Source of the DNA: Caldilinea sp. CFX5
GTDB taxonomy: Bacteria; Chloroflexota; Anaerolineae; Caldilineales; Caldilineaceae
NCBI GenBank assembly: GCA_021405325.1
Contig: QWII01000029.1
Span: 31,024-95,023, forward strand
Length of the DNA stretch: 64,000 bases
Direction of reading: 5' to 3'
Positions 36,301 to 45,022 of the stretch are shown here, piece after piece (the stretch's first letter is position 1; the number at the start of each line of letters is the position of its first letter). A model generated the notes under the pieces. It saw only the letters and a list, made by a program, of their open reading frames with translations. It had not been told where the DNA came from and did no database searches. The position numbers and the translations under genes are program-made.

Positions 36301-37086
36301 GGCGCTCACTTCGCTTTGCTGGGCGCCATCGCGTAGAATGATGCCATGGTTTAAGTTGCTATAGACCTCATTACGGCGAATAGCCAGTTGGATGCCTTCG
36401 GAAACAAAGATCCCCTGGAAATTATGGTGGAATTTGCTGTCTTCTACCTGCCCCTTGGAGCCGGTAGCCGGGTCCAGATCGCTGCCGCGCTTGATCCAGG
36501 CCACGCCACTGCTGCCGGCGCCCAGCGCGTCACCTAAATAGCCAAGATCGCTGCGCAAAATATCCATGGTCGCGCCCTCTTGCGCCACAATGTAGGCGCG
36601 GCCATCAATAATGTTTTCATCGGCGGCATTGTTTTGCCAGGAAACGACCTTGACGCCATCAAAGAGCAACTGACCGCCCCGGACAACCTGAATATAGACA
36701 ATGTTGCCCTGGGCGCTGTTGAGGCGCAGTTCATTCACTCCTCCCGCCTGTGTGATCTCTAAACGCGCGGTGCTCTGGACAATAATACGGGCATTTAACT
36801 GCCAGACGCCGCTTTGATTGACCACCTTGTCGGAGAAACCGGCGTTGCTGACGGCAGTTGCCACATTCGACAATGAGATCACCTGGCTGCCCGGCGTGGC
36901 GCCGGTGGCGCTGCCGATGGTAATCACATTGTTGCCTGAGGTGTAGGTCACGTCGGGCGTCCCCTGCGCATACGCTTGTTGGCTCAACAGGAAGGTAAAC
37001 AAAAGACAACTACAGGTGAGACATACAATGAGACGAAGGGGGTTAGTAAGGATTGATCTGACTAGTAAGGGTTTTGTTGGAATCAT
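33325..37086 (-). CDS. Secreted protein with two AlgG-like beta-helix modules, signature lost
   Basis: A 1253-residue exported protein. The signal peptide (residues 1-41) ends QAYAQ. Two right-handed beta-helix modules (about 75-560 and 690-1170) are built of repeats such as NGIFLDNN, GNTIAGN and NNTINNN. Ig-like segments lie after each (VELFSDLGGEGGTFLGTTTADG). It ends LFMPLVRK, a tail found on other secreted proteins here. It aligns throughout with the next gene, but where epimerases have YGxDPHD, module 1 reads HGIILRDGA (from His247) and module 2 reads FGFQARDRS (from Phe867). The catalytic His and Asp are gone, so it is probably a binder or an altered enzyme. AGAGG before ATG 37086 decides the start. 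Confidence 0.75.
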   Translation of the reverse strand: MIPTKPLLVRSILTNPLRLIVCLTCSCLLFTFLLSQQAYAQGTPDVTYTSGNNVITIGSATGATPGSQVISLSNVATAVSNAGFSDKVVNQSGVWQLNARIIVQSTARLEITQAGGVNELRLNSAQGNIVYIQVVRGGQLLFDGVKVVSWQNNAADENIIDGRAYIVAQEGATMDILRSDLGYLGDALGAGSSGVAWIKRGSDLDPATGSKGQVEDSKFHHNFQGIFVSEGIQLAIRRNEVYSNLNHGIILRDGAQQSEVSANIVHDNGNKGASTGNGIFLDNNVSQINVLDNKVYANAAHGILLARKSNGNTIAGNESYQNSDGIAIDESDNNVIRANRSYKNRNGIRASGALEDPASGNQIIGNTVEDSASTAGTAYGIYFYSHADNNLLRNNTVLRSATIGIYIKSGANRLEGNVVREGKTGITIVGEQESLGQIPLLAPSGSSNVILSSTVSANTEIGLRIEGGVNNSVGIDPQSSARAGNLIESNGGNGVVIKSTSAGFGSTGNVLIANTMRTNGGSGVNMSNPTTLRNKLSENSITGNAGSGIKVDGGAQEGIQPPVITQIRADNLAIGTAKAGAVVELFSDLGGEGGTFLGTTTADGGGNWTFQLAPTQDRKRVTATATDANNNTSAFSPSSGSSVDVLVAVTVDENQQPLIQITGDGATTNLTKVQSLLGGGNANLLQNTGTVWQLNANLKLETGVTLNLTPEDSVTELRLRSDASAISGTINYAGFVYIRTHNGTININGIKVYGWDPVRNKFDDTIGDGRAFIIAKSVDTNPPSGNFAELNITASELSYLGSADSTESYGVTWRDGRANPTAADVGESMARGIVTGSKFHHNFVGAHLMQAGNMTFINNEFYENLNFGFQARDRSNNTTLESNLVYNNASHGIMIARGCTKFTLRNNKAYTNGAGFAHGIVISQGSAPSAPSVENLLEGNEAYGNRGYGINIEGSNNNTVRNNNLHNNQVGLNLEDGSTGNVIEGNTFHENTASGLQTRVGSNNNTINNNSSTANTTYGFYIRSDGNSLNGNQATGNTEIGINVKSENATTVKNNELVSNTISNNTGAGIDIRVAENTGVRRNRIESNGSYGIYLTDGAVGTVIVGNSINNNTAEGIRVNGVTSFGNQWSQNSIFGNKGVNGGIYVSAGANNAVARPKITEIKGRTVIGSVNAPNATIELFSDEQTQGRYYLGRATANAEGKFSLVIITSSYIAPGAVVVATDAQGNSSEFSDTFIVPDVTPDFPLFMPLVRK

Positions 37087-37231
37087 ACAACAGTTCCTCT
37101 CCGAATTACCACACTTGGTCAACGATAGGCTGCAATGATGATAACGGACGAGCAACAACCAGCAGCACCATTGCTTGGGTTATGGGATAGGTCAGTTGGT
37201 GGCTACTGCTCGTCTGGATAACAAGGGTTAT

Positions 37232-40200
37232 TTACTTCGGCTTCTGCACTACCGGCAAATAGAGTTTGACCCCTGGGGTGGGTGTCACCGGTGGTGTGGG
37301 GGTGGCAACGACGGCGGCTGTCGCTGGTGCGCTCAAGGGCGATGCATTGGCGTTAATCGCTGTAACATTGCTGGCCGGCCAACTGGGCGCGACAAAGGTG
37401 AAGCTGCCATTGCCGTCGGCGGTGGTGCGCCCGACATAGTACTGGGCATGCGTTCCCGTATCGGCAAAGATTTCCACACCGGCGTTGGGCGCAGCGGTTC
37501 CGGTCAAGGTCTGCCCATCGATCGCCAACCCCTGCGGTGGCGGCAGTAGAATGGCGCCGCCGGTGGCGATAATGGCGCCCAGCCCATTGGCATAGAGCGA
37601 ATTGCGCGACCAGGTATTTTGCGTTGTATTCGGGCCGTTGACTTCAAGGCCATAGCCGGTGTTGTTGCGTAGCGTGTTCTCGTTGACCGCGGTTTGCGTG
37701 CTGTCTTTGAGATAGACGCCATCACCTTTATTCTGTTCAGCCAGATTGCCCTGCACGAGCGTGCCAACGGCGCTGCGCAGGTCAATACCATTGGCGCCAT
37801 TGCTGATCACCAGATTGGCTTTCAGCTCATTATTGGTTGGCGGCGCAAAGCCGGTCTTGACCAATATGGCAATGCCGGCTTTGGCATTGCGGTTCACGCG
37901 GTTGTTTTCAATCTGATTTTCGTTGGCGCGAAGGTAGATGCCATTATCACCGTTGCCGATCACTTCATTATCGGACGCAACGTTTTTGGTCGCGGTCTCC
38001 TGGATAAAGAGACCAAAGCGGCTGTTATTGTGCAGACGGTTGCCGCTCATCACATTGCCGGTGCTGTTCTGTTCAACGCTGATGCCCATCTCATTGTCAT
38101 GGAAGTAGTTGTTGCGAATCTCATTGGTGTTAGCGCCAAGGATACGCAACCCATACCCCTCATTGCCATAGGCTTCATTGTTTTCTAAAATATTGTTATA
38201 AGAGGGCGCTTGTGGATCGGTCGAGTTGGGCGAACCAGGATCCAGCATAAAACCATGAGCTAGACTAGTATCGGAGGGATTCCGATTATTATAAGAAATA
38301 TTGTTGCGCAGGGTGAAGCTATGGCAACCGCGCGAGAGAATAAAACCATGTGACCCATTGTTGTACGCCTGATTATTTTCGACGACAAAGCTGTGACTAA
38401 AATCATGGGGGTCAAAGCCATAGAGAATATTGTCACGAAATTTATTGCCACGGAAGACCATGTGACTGGCCTGGTAGGTATAAATGCCATAGTAGTTGTG
38501 GTGAATGTCGCTATTCAACACTTCGCCGCCTACACGATCCCGTAGTTCGCCCGGATTTGCTGGATCATTAATATCGCGCCAGCTCAACCCGTAGCTTTCG
38601 CCATCTTCCGAGCCGAGATAGCCAATCTCGGCGTTGCGAATGTTCATCGTCGAATTGTATTTCGCCAGCAGATAGGCGCGGCCATTGCTGGGGTCGCGAT
38701 CATAGTCGCCGGCGCCGCCATTGGCTTGCGCGTCCCAGGAAAAGACTTTGGCGTTGTCGATATTGAGGTCGCTGTCATCGGTGCGGATATAGACAAAGGA
38801 GCTATAATCAATCGCCGCTTGCCTGGTCGCGCTGGCCTGACTGCGCAAGCGCAATTCCTGCACGCCCGCCGCCGGCGAAAGGTTGAGCACGACGCCAAAG
38901 TCCACCAGCAAGTTGGCATTGAGCAGCCACACTTGGTTGGGCAACTCCTGCAAGAGATTGACATCAGCCGCGCCCAGTTTGCTCTTGATGTCCGCCAGGG
39001 TCACTTCACCGCCAATCGTCCCTTTGAGGCGAATCCGTTTCTGTTGATGCTCATCTGCTTCGATTTGGATGGAGATCTCATTGCCCCCCTTGGCGCTGCC
39101 GCTAAAGGCCGAGGTATTGCCCTGCCCATCAATCGCCAGCACAGAGATCTGATCGGTATTTTGCGCCTGGCTGAATTGAAATTCCCAGACGCCATTGGCA
39201 TTAGCCTGGGCTGCGCCCAGATAACGCTGCCCTTCATAGTCAGTCAACTGATAGCTTTGCGCTGTCTGGTTGGCGCCGGCGGCGGCTAGCTCGCTCACGG
39301 CGCTGGCAAACAGCAGACGACCGTTGCCGCCCGGATCAACATAGACTTCTACCATGGCGTTGGCCGCCGTTGTCCCGCGCACATAGGTGGTGGAAAGGGT
39401 GGTGATCACCGGCGGCTTGATCCCGGCTTGGGCCGCGGCATCTACTTTGATACCCAACTGGCCGTTGCCGGTAATGCTATTCTGGCTGATAAAATTGCGT
39501 ACACTGGTCGCATCCGTGACCAGGACGCCATGTCGAGCGTTGTTGTGAATCTGATTGCGGTTGACCTGATTATCCGTCGCCACTGTGCCGTTGACGGCGT
39601 CGCCAATTGCCACGCCATCTTTGCCGTTGTCGGCAATGTGGTTGCCGGCCTCGTCAGTCACCGGCGCACGGAGGGAAGGGCCGATGCGGTTGTTGCTGCC
39701 GCCCAGGATGCGAATCCCCACATCACTGTTGCTCGTAATGGTGGTGCTGATAATCACATTGTTGTCGCCGGAAGGGTCAAGCGCCGGCAGCGCCTGGGGC
39801 GGATTGTCGCGATATTCGCCGCCGGCAATGGTCACGCCGACGCCGCCGTTGCTGATGATATTGTTCTCCAGCCGGTTGCCGCCCGATTTGATGTAGAAAC
39901 CCTGCAAGCCGCTGCGGAGAATCCGGTTGCCCCTAAAGAGATTGCGGTCGGCGCGCGCATAGAGATAGATGCCCTGTTCGGTGCTATCTTCGATCAGATT
40001 ATCCAGAATCTGATTGTTGGCCGAAATGCCGTCATAGACATCATCGCTGTCAAAGGTGGCGTTAATGCGAATGCCGCGCAAGTTTTGGCGAAGCGTATTA
40101 TTACGAATGGTATTGTTGGAGGATTGAAAGATGGCGATCCCATCCTGGTTGCCATAGACCAGATTTTCATAGACGACATTATTATTGGTGCCCCGGTCAA

Positions 40201-41083
40201 GCATAATGCCATGCTGACCATTGTTGTAGACCTCGTTGTGGTGAATCGTGTTATTTTCACAGAGGCGGGAGAAGATAATGCCGTGGGTGCCGTTCCGGTA
40301 GACTTTGTTATAGGCGACTTCAAAGCCTTGCGAGGCGTCGTGGGGGTCAATGCCGTAATAGATATTGTCGTAGACCTCGTTGCGCAGAATTTTCAGGCCG
40401 TAGGCTTCATAGCTATACATGCCAAAGTAGTTGTGGTGAATTTTACTATCTTCCAGGCGGCCGGTGGCGCCGGTGGTGGGATCATCGGCCTTGTATCGTT
40501 TGCGCCAGGAGAGACCGCTTGGCTCACCGCTCTGCCAGCCCAGGTAGGCGACATCGCTGTTGAGAATGTCCATGCGCCCGCCTTCCAACGCCAGCAGATA
40601 GCTGCGGCCATTGGCAACGGTCGTGTCCACTGCATTCGCTTGACTATCCCAGGAGGAGACTGTGATCCCGTCGATCAAGAGATGCCCACCCCGCTCGGCA
40701 ATGATCGTAATGAACGCCGCCGGTTGGCTATCCAACCGCAAGCCTTTGATGGTGGCGCTGGTCGCCTCCAACCGCGCGCTGCGTTCGATCACCAGGTTGG
40801 CCTTTAACAGCCAGGTCTGACTGCCCTGGTCAACCAAGAGGTCATTCCAGTTTTTACTGGCGAGCAAGGCGGCAAGTCCGGGGATGGTAATACTTTCGGT
40901 GGCGGCCTGACTGCTGTTGGTTTTGCCCAAGGTTAGCGTGTTGGTCGCGCTGGTATACTGTACGTCGGGGAGCACATTCGCATCAGCAACCACGGCTGAC
41001 GAGCTAAACCGGAGCAGCATCAGCAAAAAACTGAACAGGATAAGGAGAGGTAAACTTCGGGACAGACGCGGCTGCAATGTCAT
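37232..41083 (-). CDS. Secreted double-module mannuronan C5-epimerase-like protein (AlgG type)
   Basis: A 1283-residue exported protein with a signal peptide of about 33 residues. Two right-handed beta-helix modules (about 60-580 and 690-1170) each carry the epimerase signature: Y243-G-I-D246-P-H248-D in module 1 and Y888-G-F-D891-P-H893-D in module 2. Each is followed about 20 residues later by HGIIFSR or HGFILSR, as in AlgG. In the AlgE4/AlgG family the Tyr, Asp and His of YGFDPH lie in the active site that turns mannuronate into guluronate within the polymer. The substrate here is unproven. Ig-like segments and the tail LYLPVVQKPK follow. It is adjacent to and in line with its paralogue, an evident duplication. 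Confidence 0.75.
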   Translation of the reverse strand: MTLQPRLSRSLPLLILFSFLLMLLRFSSSAVVADANVLPDVQYTSATNTLTLGKTNSSQAATESITIPGLAALLASKNWNDLLVDQGSQTWLLKANLVIERSARLEATSATIKGLRLDSQPAAFITIIAERGGHLLIDGITVSSWDSQANAVDTTVANGRSYLLALEGGRMDILNSDVAYLGWQSGEPSGLSWRKRYKADDPTTGATGRLEDSKIHHNYFGMYSYEAYGLKILRNEVYDNIYYGIDPHDASQGFEVAYNKVYRNGTHGIIFSRLCENNTIHHNEVYNNGQHGIMLDRGTNNNVVYENLVYGNQDGIAIFQSSNNTIRNNTLRQNLRGIRINATFDSDDVYDGISANNQILDNLIEDSTEQGIYLYARADRNLFRGNRILRSGLQGFYIKSGGNRLENNIISNGGVGVTIAGGEYRDNPPQALPALDPSGDNNVIISTTITSNSDVGIRILGGSNNRIGPSLRAPVTDEAGNHIADNGKDGVAIGDAVNGTVATDNQVNRNQIHNNARHGVLVTDATSVRNFISQNSITGNGQLGIKVDAAAQAGIKPPVITTLSTTYVRGTTAANAMVEVYVDPGGNGRLLFASAVSELAAAGANQTAQSYQLTDYEGQRYLGAAQANANGVWEFQFSQAQNTDQISVLAIDGQGNTSAFSGSAKGGNEISIQIEADEHQQKRIRLKGTIGGEVTLADIKSKLGAADVNLLQELPNQVWLLNANLLVDFGVVLNLSPAAGVQELRLRSQASATRQAAIDYSSFVYIRTDDSDLNIDNAKVFSWDAQANGGAGDYDRDPSNGRAYLLAKYNSTMNIRNAEIGYLGSEDGESYGLSWRDINDPANPGELRDRVGGEVLNSDIHHNYYGIYTYQASHMVFRGNKFRDNILYGFDPHDFSHSFVVENNQAYNNGSHGFILSRGCHSFTLRNNISYNNRNPSDTSLAHGFMLDPGSPNSTDPQAPSYNNILENNEAYGNEGYGLRILGANTNEIRNNYFHDNEMGISVEQNSTGNVMSGNRLHNNSRFGLFIQETATKNVASDNEVIGNGDNGIYLRANENQIENNRVNRNAKAGIAILVKTGFAPPTNNELKANLVISNGANGIDLRSAVGTLVQGNLAEQNKGDGVYLKDSTQTAVNENTLRNNTGYGLEVNGPNTTQNTWSRNSLYANGLGAIIATGGAILLPPPQGLAIDGQTLTGTAAPNAGVEIFADTGTHAQYYVGRTTADGNGSFTFVAPSWPASNVTAINANASPLSAPATAAVVATPTPPVTPTPGVKLYLPVVQKPK

Positions 41084-41540
41084 TCGTTGAAATCTCCGTG
41101 CGATGGTAGGGTCTGTAATAGTTTGCCATTAATGCTAAAAACACTACGGATTGCTAGAATACCAACAAAATAGTCAATTTACAAATCAGCAGATTTATAA
41201 CAATTGTATGATGTTGGTAAGGCTTTTTGCTGATTTTACTCGACTAGGGCTATTGCTGGTGAGCGGGCAAGGGGTCCAGACCGGTGTTTGCGAACAGTGT
41301 TCGATTTGCTAAAGGCCGTCGTACTTTGTTAAGTAGAAAAGTTCGTAAGTTGATACCCTTCTTCACTTACCACATTTTTTGCTGTCACTTTCCTGACAAT
41401 CACTGCTTTTCTGGTAAAGTGCGTGCAAAAGCGCGGCGCCTTGGCGAAAAAGGTCAATGCTGTTGGAAACTGTTTGCAAGGTGGGTGACGAGCAAGCGTG
41501 CGGCGCCCCTGCTCGCGACCTTTCAAACCGCTTCTTATGG
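41084..41540. other. Intergenic region, A/T-richer, without a credible gene
   Basis: The region holds the leader of the double-epimerase gene. Frames here have no family resemblance and no ribosome site. The A/T-rich part (41130-41250) could contain the promoter for the gene that starts at 41083, but I cannot point to clear boxes. Confidence 0.5.
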
Positions 41541-43898
41541 CTATCTGGTACGATTCTGATAGTAATGCAAGGCTTGAAAGGCCAGCGCCGGTTGGTTGGG
41601 ATCGCGCTCGGCATTGCGCCCCGTATTATAGGTGATGATCAATTCCCGCCGGGCGCGGGTGATGCCGACATAGAGGAGCCGCAGCCGTTCGCCGGCCAGA
41701 TCCAGCCGCGCCTGGGCCGTCGCCTTGCCGGCGTCATAACCGTCGAGCGTTCCCATCTGCAACTGGCGCACCTGGGCATCGGTCTCGGCGATCAGATTTA
41801 AGCCATCGCGCACATACCAGCGCTCACTGCGATATTTGTCATTGGCGCTGCCGCTGGGAAAGCCAAAGTTGTTGACCGCCGTCAGGTAGACCCGATCCCA
41901 CTCCAAGCCTTTGGCCGCGTGCATCGTCGCCACCGTCACCTGGCCGGGCTTGGGTTCGTAGCCCAACCCTTCATCGGTGAAGCCCAGGATGCGCCGTTTG
42001 TTCTGGGCAATATTCTCCAGTTCACCGGCCAGATCGGGTAGACGCCAGGTCGGATTCTCCTGCCCCAGCTTGGCCAGCAACACCGCCAATCGATGGGTGA
42101 GCGCCAGATCGGCCGGCGTGGTAAAGAGATCGTTGCCCAGGGTCAGGAGCAACTCATCAACCGGCAGGATCGTGGCCGCCGTCCAGCGGCGTAGCGACTG
42201 GCGAAACTCTTCGACCATTGCCCGCATCCCCTCCACTTCCGCCAACCAGGCGAGCGAATCGACCCAATCGCGCTGGGCCGGGAAGAGCAAGGTTTCCGGT
42301 TCACGCAACTTGCGTAGCGCGGCGCCAAAAGTGGCGACCGGTTCGGGGATTTCGGATTTTCGCTTTTGGATTTTCGATTGATCGGTGGTCGTTTCGGCGT
42401 CCGCGGTCTCAGCGGCGGCGCCGGCAATTTTCCTGGGCCACCAGACATCCAGCCAGACCCGTTCCAGATGGGTGGCGACATGGGGTTGGGTGATGTAACT
42501 GAGGACGGTCGAGAGCGCTTGGGCGGCGGCACGGGTGGCGCTGGTCGAGCGCAGTAAGCTGTCATCATAAGGCAGACCGGCCTGTTGCAACGCTTCAGCC
42601 AGGTGAAAGCCACGGCTGTTTTCAGGCACCAGCGCCGCCACCGTGTGATCCGGGTGTTGGGGCAGCCAGCGTTTCAAGCTGGCGACGACGATCTCGATTT
42701 CGTTTTCAGGCGTCAGGGCGCGCTCAAAGAGATAGACCGCCGGTTCACCGGGGTCCGGGTTTGGCTGTGGATCACCGAATGGCGTCGGTTCGATATAGGG
42801 GGGCGCCAGGGCCAACGTAGGCGGCAAGACCGGATGCTGTTCGCGCGACCATTCGATCAGATAATTGGCCAGCTCAATCACCGGCAACGCACTGCGCCCG
42901 GAGTTGGGCAGATCGCGCGCCTGTTCCGGGTAGCGGGCAATAAATTGTTGGAGAAAGCGGGTGTCGGCGCTGGTAAAGGTGGTGTTAATGGCCTGGTTCG
43001 GGTCGCCGACGCGCACCCAGTTGCTATGCCGGGCGGTCAGGCGGCGCAACATCTCCTCTTGCAAGGCGCTGGAATCTTGCGCCTCATCTTCCAGAATGTA
43101 GGGCCAGCGATCCTGCAAGCGAAAAAGATAATCTTCATCAGCTTCCAGGGCGCGCAAGGCCAGCGCAATCAAATCATCAAAATCCACGGCGCCACGCACA
43201 AAAAGGCTGCGTTGATAGTCGGCATAGATGTGCAGACCAAAGTCCAGCAGCGGCCATGTGCCCGATTGCTGGCGCAGGCGCGCCTGTAACGCGTATGGCT
43301 CTACCCGCAACTCTTTGCCCACTCGAATCACCAAATTGGCAATGTCGATGGCATCTTCCAGCACATAGCGTTCAATGCGCCGGAAGTTTTGTAAAAAGTC
43401 GGGTTGGAGATAAGGACTGAAGAGATCGGGGTTGGTGCGCAAATAGGCCAACACCGCATCCCGTTTGATCTCGGTGGCGGTGCGTTCATCGACAATGTCA
43501 AAGCGTTCGCTCAAGCCGACCAGCCCCGGTCGTTCGCGCACAATGTCATGGGCCAATCCATGCAGGGTGCGCACCCGGTAGCCGACGCCGGGCAGCAACC
43601 CCTGCCGTTGGCGCAGCAGATTGCCGATGCGGCTGCGAAAATTCTCCACCGCACTGTTGGTAAAGGTGACGACCAATACCTCGCGCTCATCCATCACCGC
43701 CGCCGGTCGTTCCGCACTTGCCAGCCGCTCCACCAGATTCGCCGCCAGAAGACTGAGCGTAAAGGTCTTGCCGCTGCCCGGCACGGCGCTCACCCCCATT
43801 GGCCCGTCCTGGTATGCCAAAATGCGCGCCTGCGCCGGCCGCGGCGTAAAGGTATGCGGAGAAGGCTGGCCCAGCGATGGGCGGTTGGTGGTGGTCAT
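41541..43898 (-). CDS. UvrD/Rep-family (SF1A) DNA helicase
   Basis: A 785-residue SF1A helicase with all the motifs: Walker A SAVPGSGKTFTL, motif Ia VVTFTNSAVENFRSRI, motif II LEDEAQDSSAL, motif III VGDPNQAINTTF, motif V VTVATMHAAKGLEWDRVYL and motif VI LLYVGITRARRELI. It unwinds DNA 3'-5' in repair or restart. It ends soon after motif VI, without the usual PcrA/UvrD C-terminal tail. Residues about 507-518 (TDQSKIQKRKSEI) come from a TTTTCG/TTTTGG repeat at 42344-42380, an insert of intergenic-type DNA. The start is ATG 43898 (MTTTNRPS), since the SH3 gene ends 23 bases before it. Confidence 0.9.
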   Translation of the reverse strand: MTTTNRPSLGQPSPHTFTPRPAQARILAYQDGPMGVSAVPGSGKTFTLSLLAANLVERLASAERPAAVMDEREVLVVTFTNSAVENFRSRIGNLLRQRQGLLPGVGYRVRTLHGLAHDIVRERPGLVGLSERFDIVDERTATEIKRDAVLAYLRTNPDLFSPYLQPDFLQNFRRIERYVLEDAIDIANLVIRVGKELRVEPYALQARLRQQSGTWPLLDFGLHIYADYQRSLFVRGAVDFDDLIALALRALEADEDYLFRLQDRWPYILEDEAQDSSALQEEMLRRLTARHSNWVRVGDPNQAINTTFTSADTRFLQQFIARYPEQARDLPNSGRSALPVIELANYLIEWSREQHPVLPPTLALAPPYIEPTPFGDPQPNPDPGEPAVYLFERALTPENEIEIVVASLKRWLPQHPDHTVAALVPENSRGFHLAEALQQAGLPYDDSLLRSTSATRAAAQALSTVLSYITQPHVATHLERVWLDVWWPRKIAGAAAETADAETTTDQSKIQKRKSEIPEPVATFGAALRKLREPETLLFPAQRDWVDSLAWLAEVEGMRAMVEEFRQSLRRWTAATILPVDELLLTLGNDLFTTPADLALTHRLAVLLAKLGQENPTWRLPDLAGELENIAQNKRRILGFTDEGLGYEPKPGQVTVATMHAAKGLEWDRVYLTAVNNFGFPSGSANDKYRSERWYVRDGLNLIAETDAQVRQLQMGTLDGYDAGKATAQARLDLAGERLRLLYVGITRARRELIITYNTGRNAERDPNQPALAFQALHYYQNRTR

Positions 43899-43921
43899 TC
43901 GTTTGGCAATTGGGTGATTGG

Positions 43922-44539
43922 CTATTGACCAAGAATTTGTACGCCGCTGCCGGTGGCTTCCGCCGTCCAACCTTCGATGGTGCGGCCATTGCCGCTGTAT
44001 TGAATTTGCCACCAGACGAGATTGTCCATCGGTGTGGGGCCGCCGATGATGGTAACGCTCTCCCCCGGTTGCATTTGGGCCAGAATATCGTTATCGCCTT
44101 TGCCCAGGTGGCCGGGGGTTTGACGGATATTGACGCGACTGTTGGTGATGTTGCGCACCGTCTGCCCGCTGACAAAGAGGCCGTCGCCTGTACCGGCAGC
44201 GGCGCCGCTAAGGGCCGGGTCCGGCGTTGGCGGCGGGGTAACGTCCGGGGGCGACCAGGCGGGTTCGCCCCCTTGCAAACTGGCGAGATCGAGGCGATTG
44301 AGACCGGTGCTCATGACCAGCCCCCCGCAACTCACTAGACTGAGCAACACAAAGCTGGTCAGAAAGCCGGCCCAAAAGAGCCGGCGGGTTGGCCGTTGCA
44401 GCGAGCGCGGCGGCCGGTCAAAGGGCGGGGGCGACGGGGTTACGGGCGTTTCCGCCGCCCATTCTGCCGGCGCTGCCGGTTGCTGTGTTGGCGCCGGTCG
44501 CGGCCGCTGGGGCGGTCGCGGTGCAGGAGCATTGCTCAT
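43922..44539 (-). CDS. Membrane-anchored SH3-domain protein
   Basis: A 205-residue protein. Residues 1-50 are Pro/Ala/Gln-rich and likely cytoplasmic. One membrane helix follows (about 55-78, FWAGFLTSFVLLSLVSCGGLV). After a Pro-rich linker comes a bacterial SH3 domain (about 130-203: SRVNIRQTPGHLGKGDNDILAQM, WWQIQYSGNGRTIEGWTAE). SH3b domains outside the cell usually bind peptidoglycan or peptides. It lies 3 bases after the small gene upstream and 23 bases before the helicase gene, so the three are probably one operon, though no functional link is known. Confidence 0.75.
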   Translation of the reverse strand: MSNAPAPRPPQRPRPAPTQQPAAPAEWAAETPVTPSPPPFDRPPRSLQRPTRRLFWAGFLTSFVLLSLVSCGGLVMSTGLNRLDLASLQGGEPAWSPPDVTPPPTPDPALSGAAAGTGDGLFVSGQTVRNITNSRVNIRQTPGHLGKGDNDILAQMQPGESVTIIGGPTPMDNLVWWQIQYSGNGRTIEGWTAEATGSGVQILGQ

Positions 44540-44542
44540 TCG

Positions 44543-44824
44543 TTAGATCGTTCCCAACACATTGAACACGCCGACGGCATTGCCTTTGCTGTCCAGGCTG
44601 CTGTGTTGCAACAGCACGTTGGCTTCCCGCCCATCATCAAGGCGGATCCGCATCTTCTGGTCGCGATGCAATTCCACCATGGTGCGACCGGCGTTCAGTT
44701 TGGCTGTCGAAAACGAGATGCGATAAGGGCTTTGTGTATGGTTATCATTCATTTTGACAATATTGACTTCGTCCAAGACCGCAACCGGGTCTTTTTTGTC
44801 CTGCATATACAACATGGCTTTCAT
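44543..44824 (-). CDS. Small conserved-looking protein of unknown function
   Basis: A 93-residue soluble protein (MKAMLYMQDKKDPVAVLDEV...), rich in beta-strand-forming residues, with VELHRDQKMRIRLDDGREANVLLQHSS near the end. It has no signal peptide or Cys. I do not recognise the family. GGAGTTCC before ATG 44824 is a good ribosome site. The SH3 gene starts 3 bases after its stop, which suggests coupled translation. Confidence 0.55.
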   Translation of the reverse strand: MKAMLYMQDKKDPVAVLDEVNIVKMNDNHTQSPYRISFSTAKLNAGRTMVELHRDQKMRIRLDDGREANVLLQHSSLDSKGNAVGVFNVLGTI

Positions 44825-45022
44825 GGCGCCTGGAACTCCTTTTTTAATGACAGGGTGACAAGGGGATGGGATGACAAGGTGACGGAAGCGCCCTGTCGAT
44901 TTTTGCGTTCGCCCATTCCGTTGGTCCCCATGGTAAACGTGTCAACAGCAAGCTGTTGGTATAAAAAATATGCTTTGCTTCATTGTAGCAAAAGTGCCGC
45001 CGTTCAGCCAAACTTGGTTGAA

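Noticed and set aside
39428..40807. Open frame of 459 codons opposite the double-epimerase gene
   Set aside because: Its residues are the complement of Asn/Gly-rich beta-helix repeats; there is no start signal or family pattern.
41284..41614. Overlapping short frames on both strands between the epimerase-like and helicase genes
   Set aside because: None has a start signal or family resemblance, and they overlap each other in several frames.
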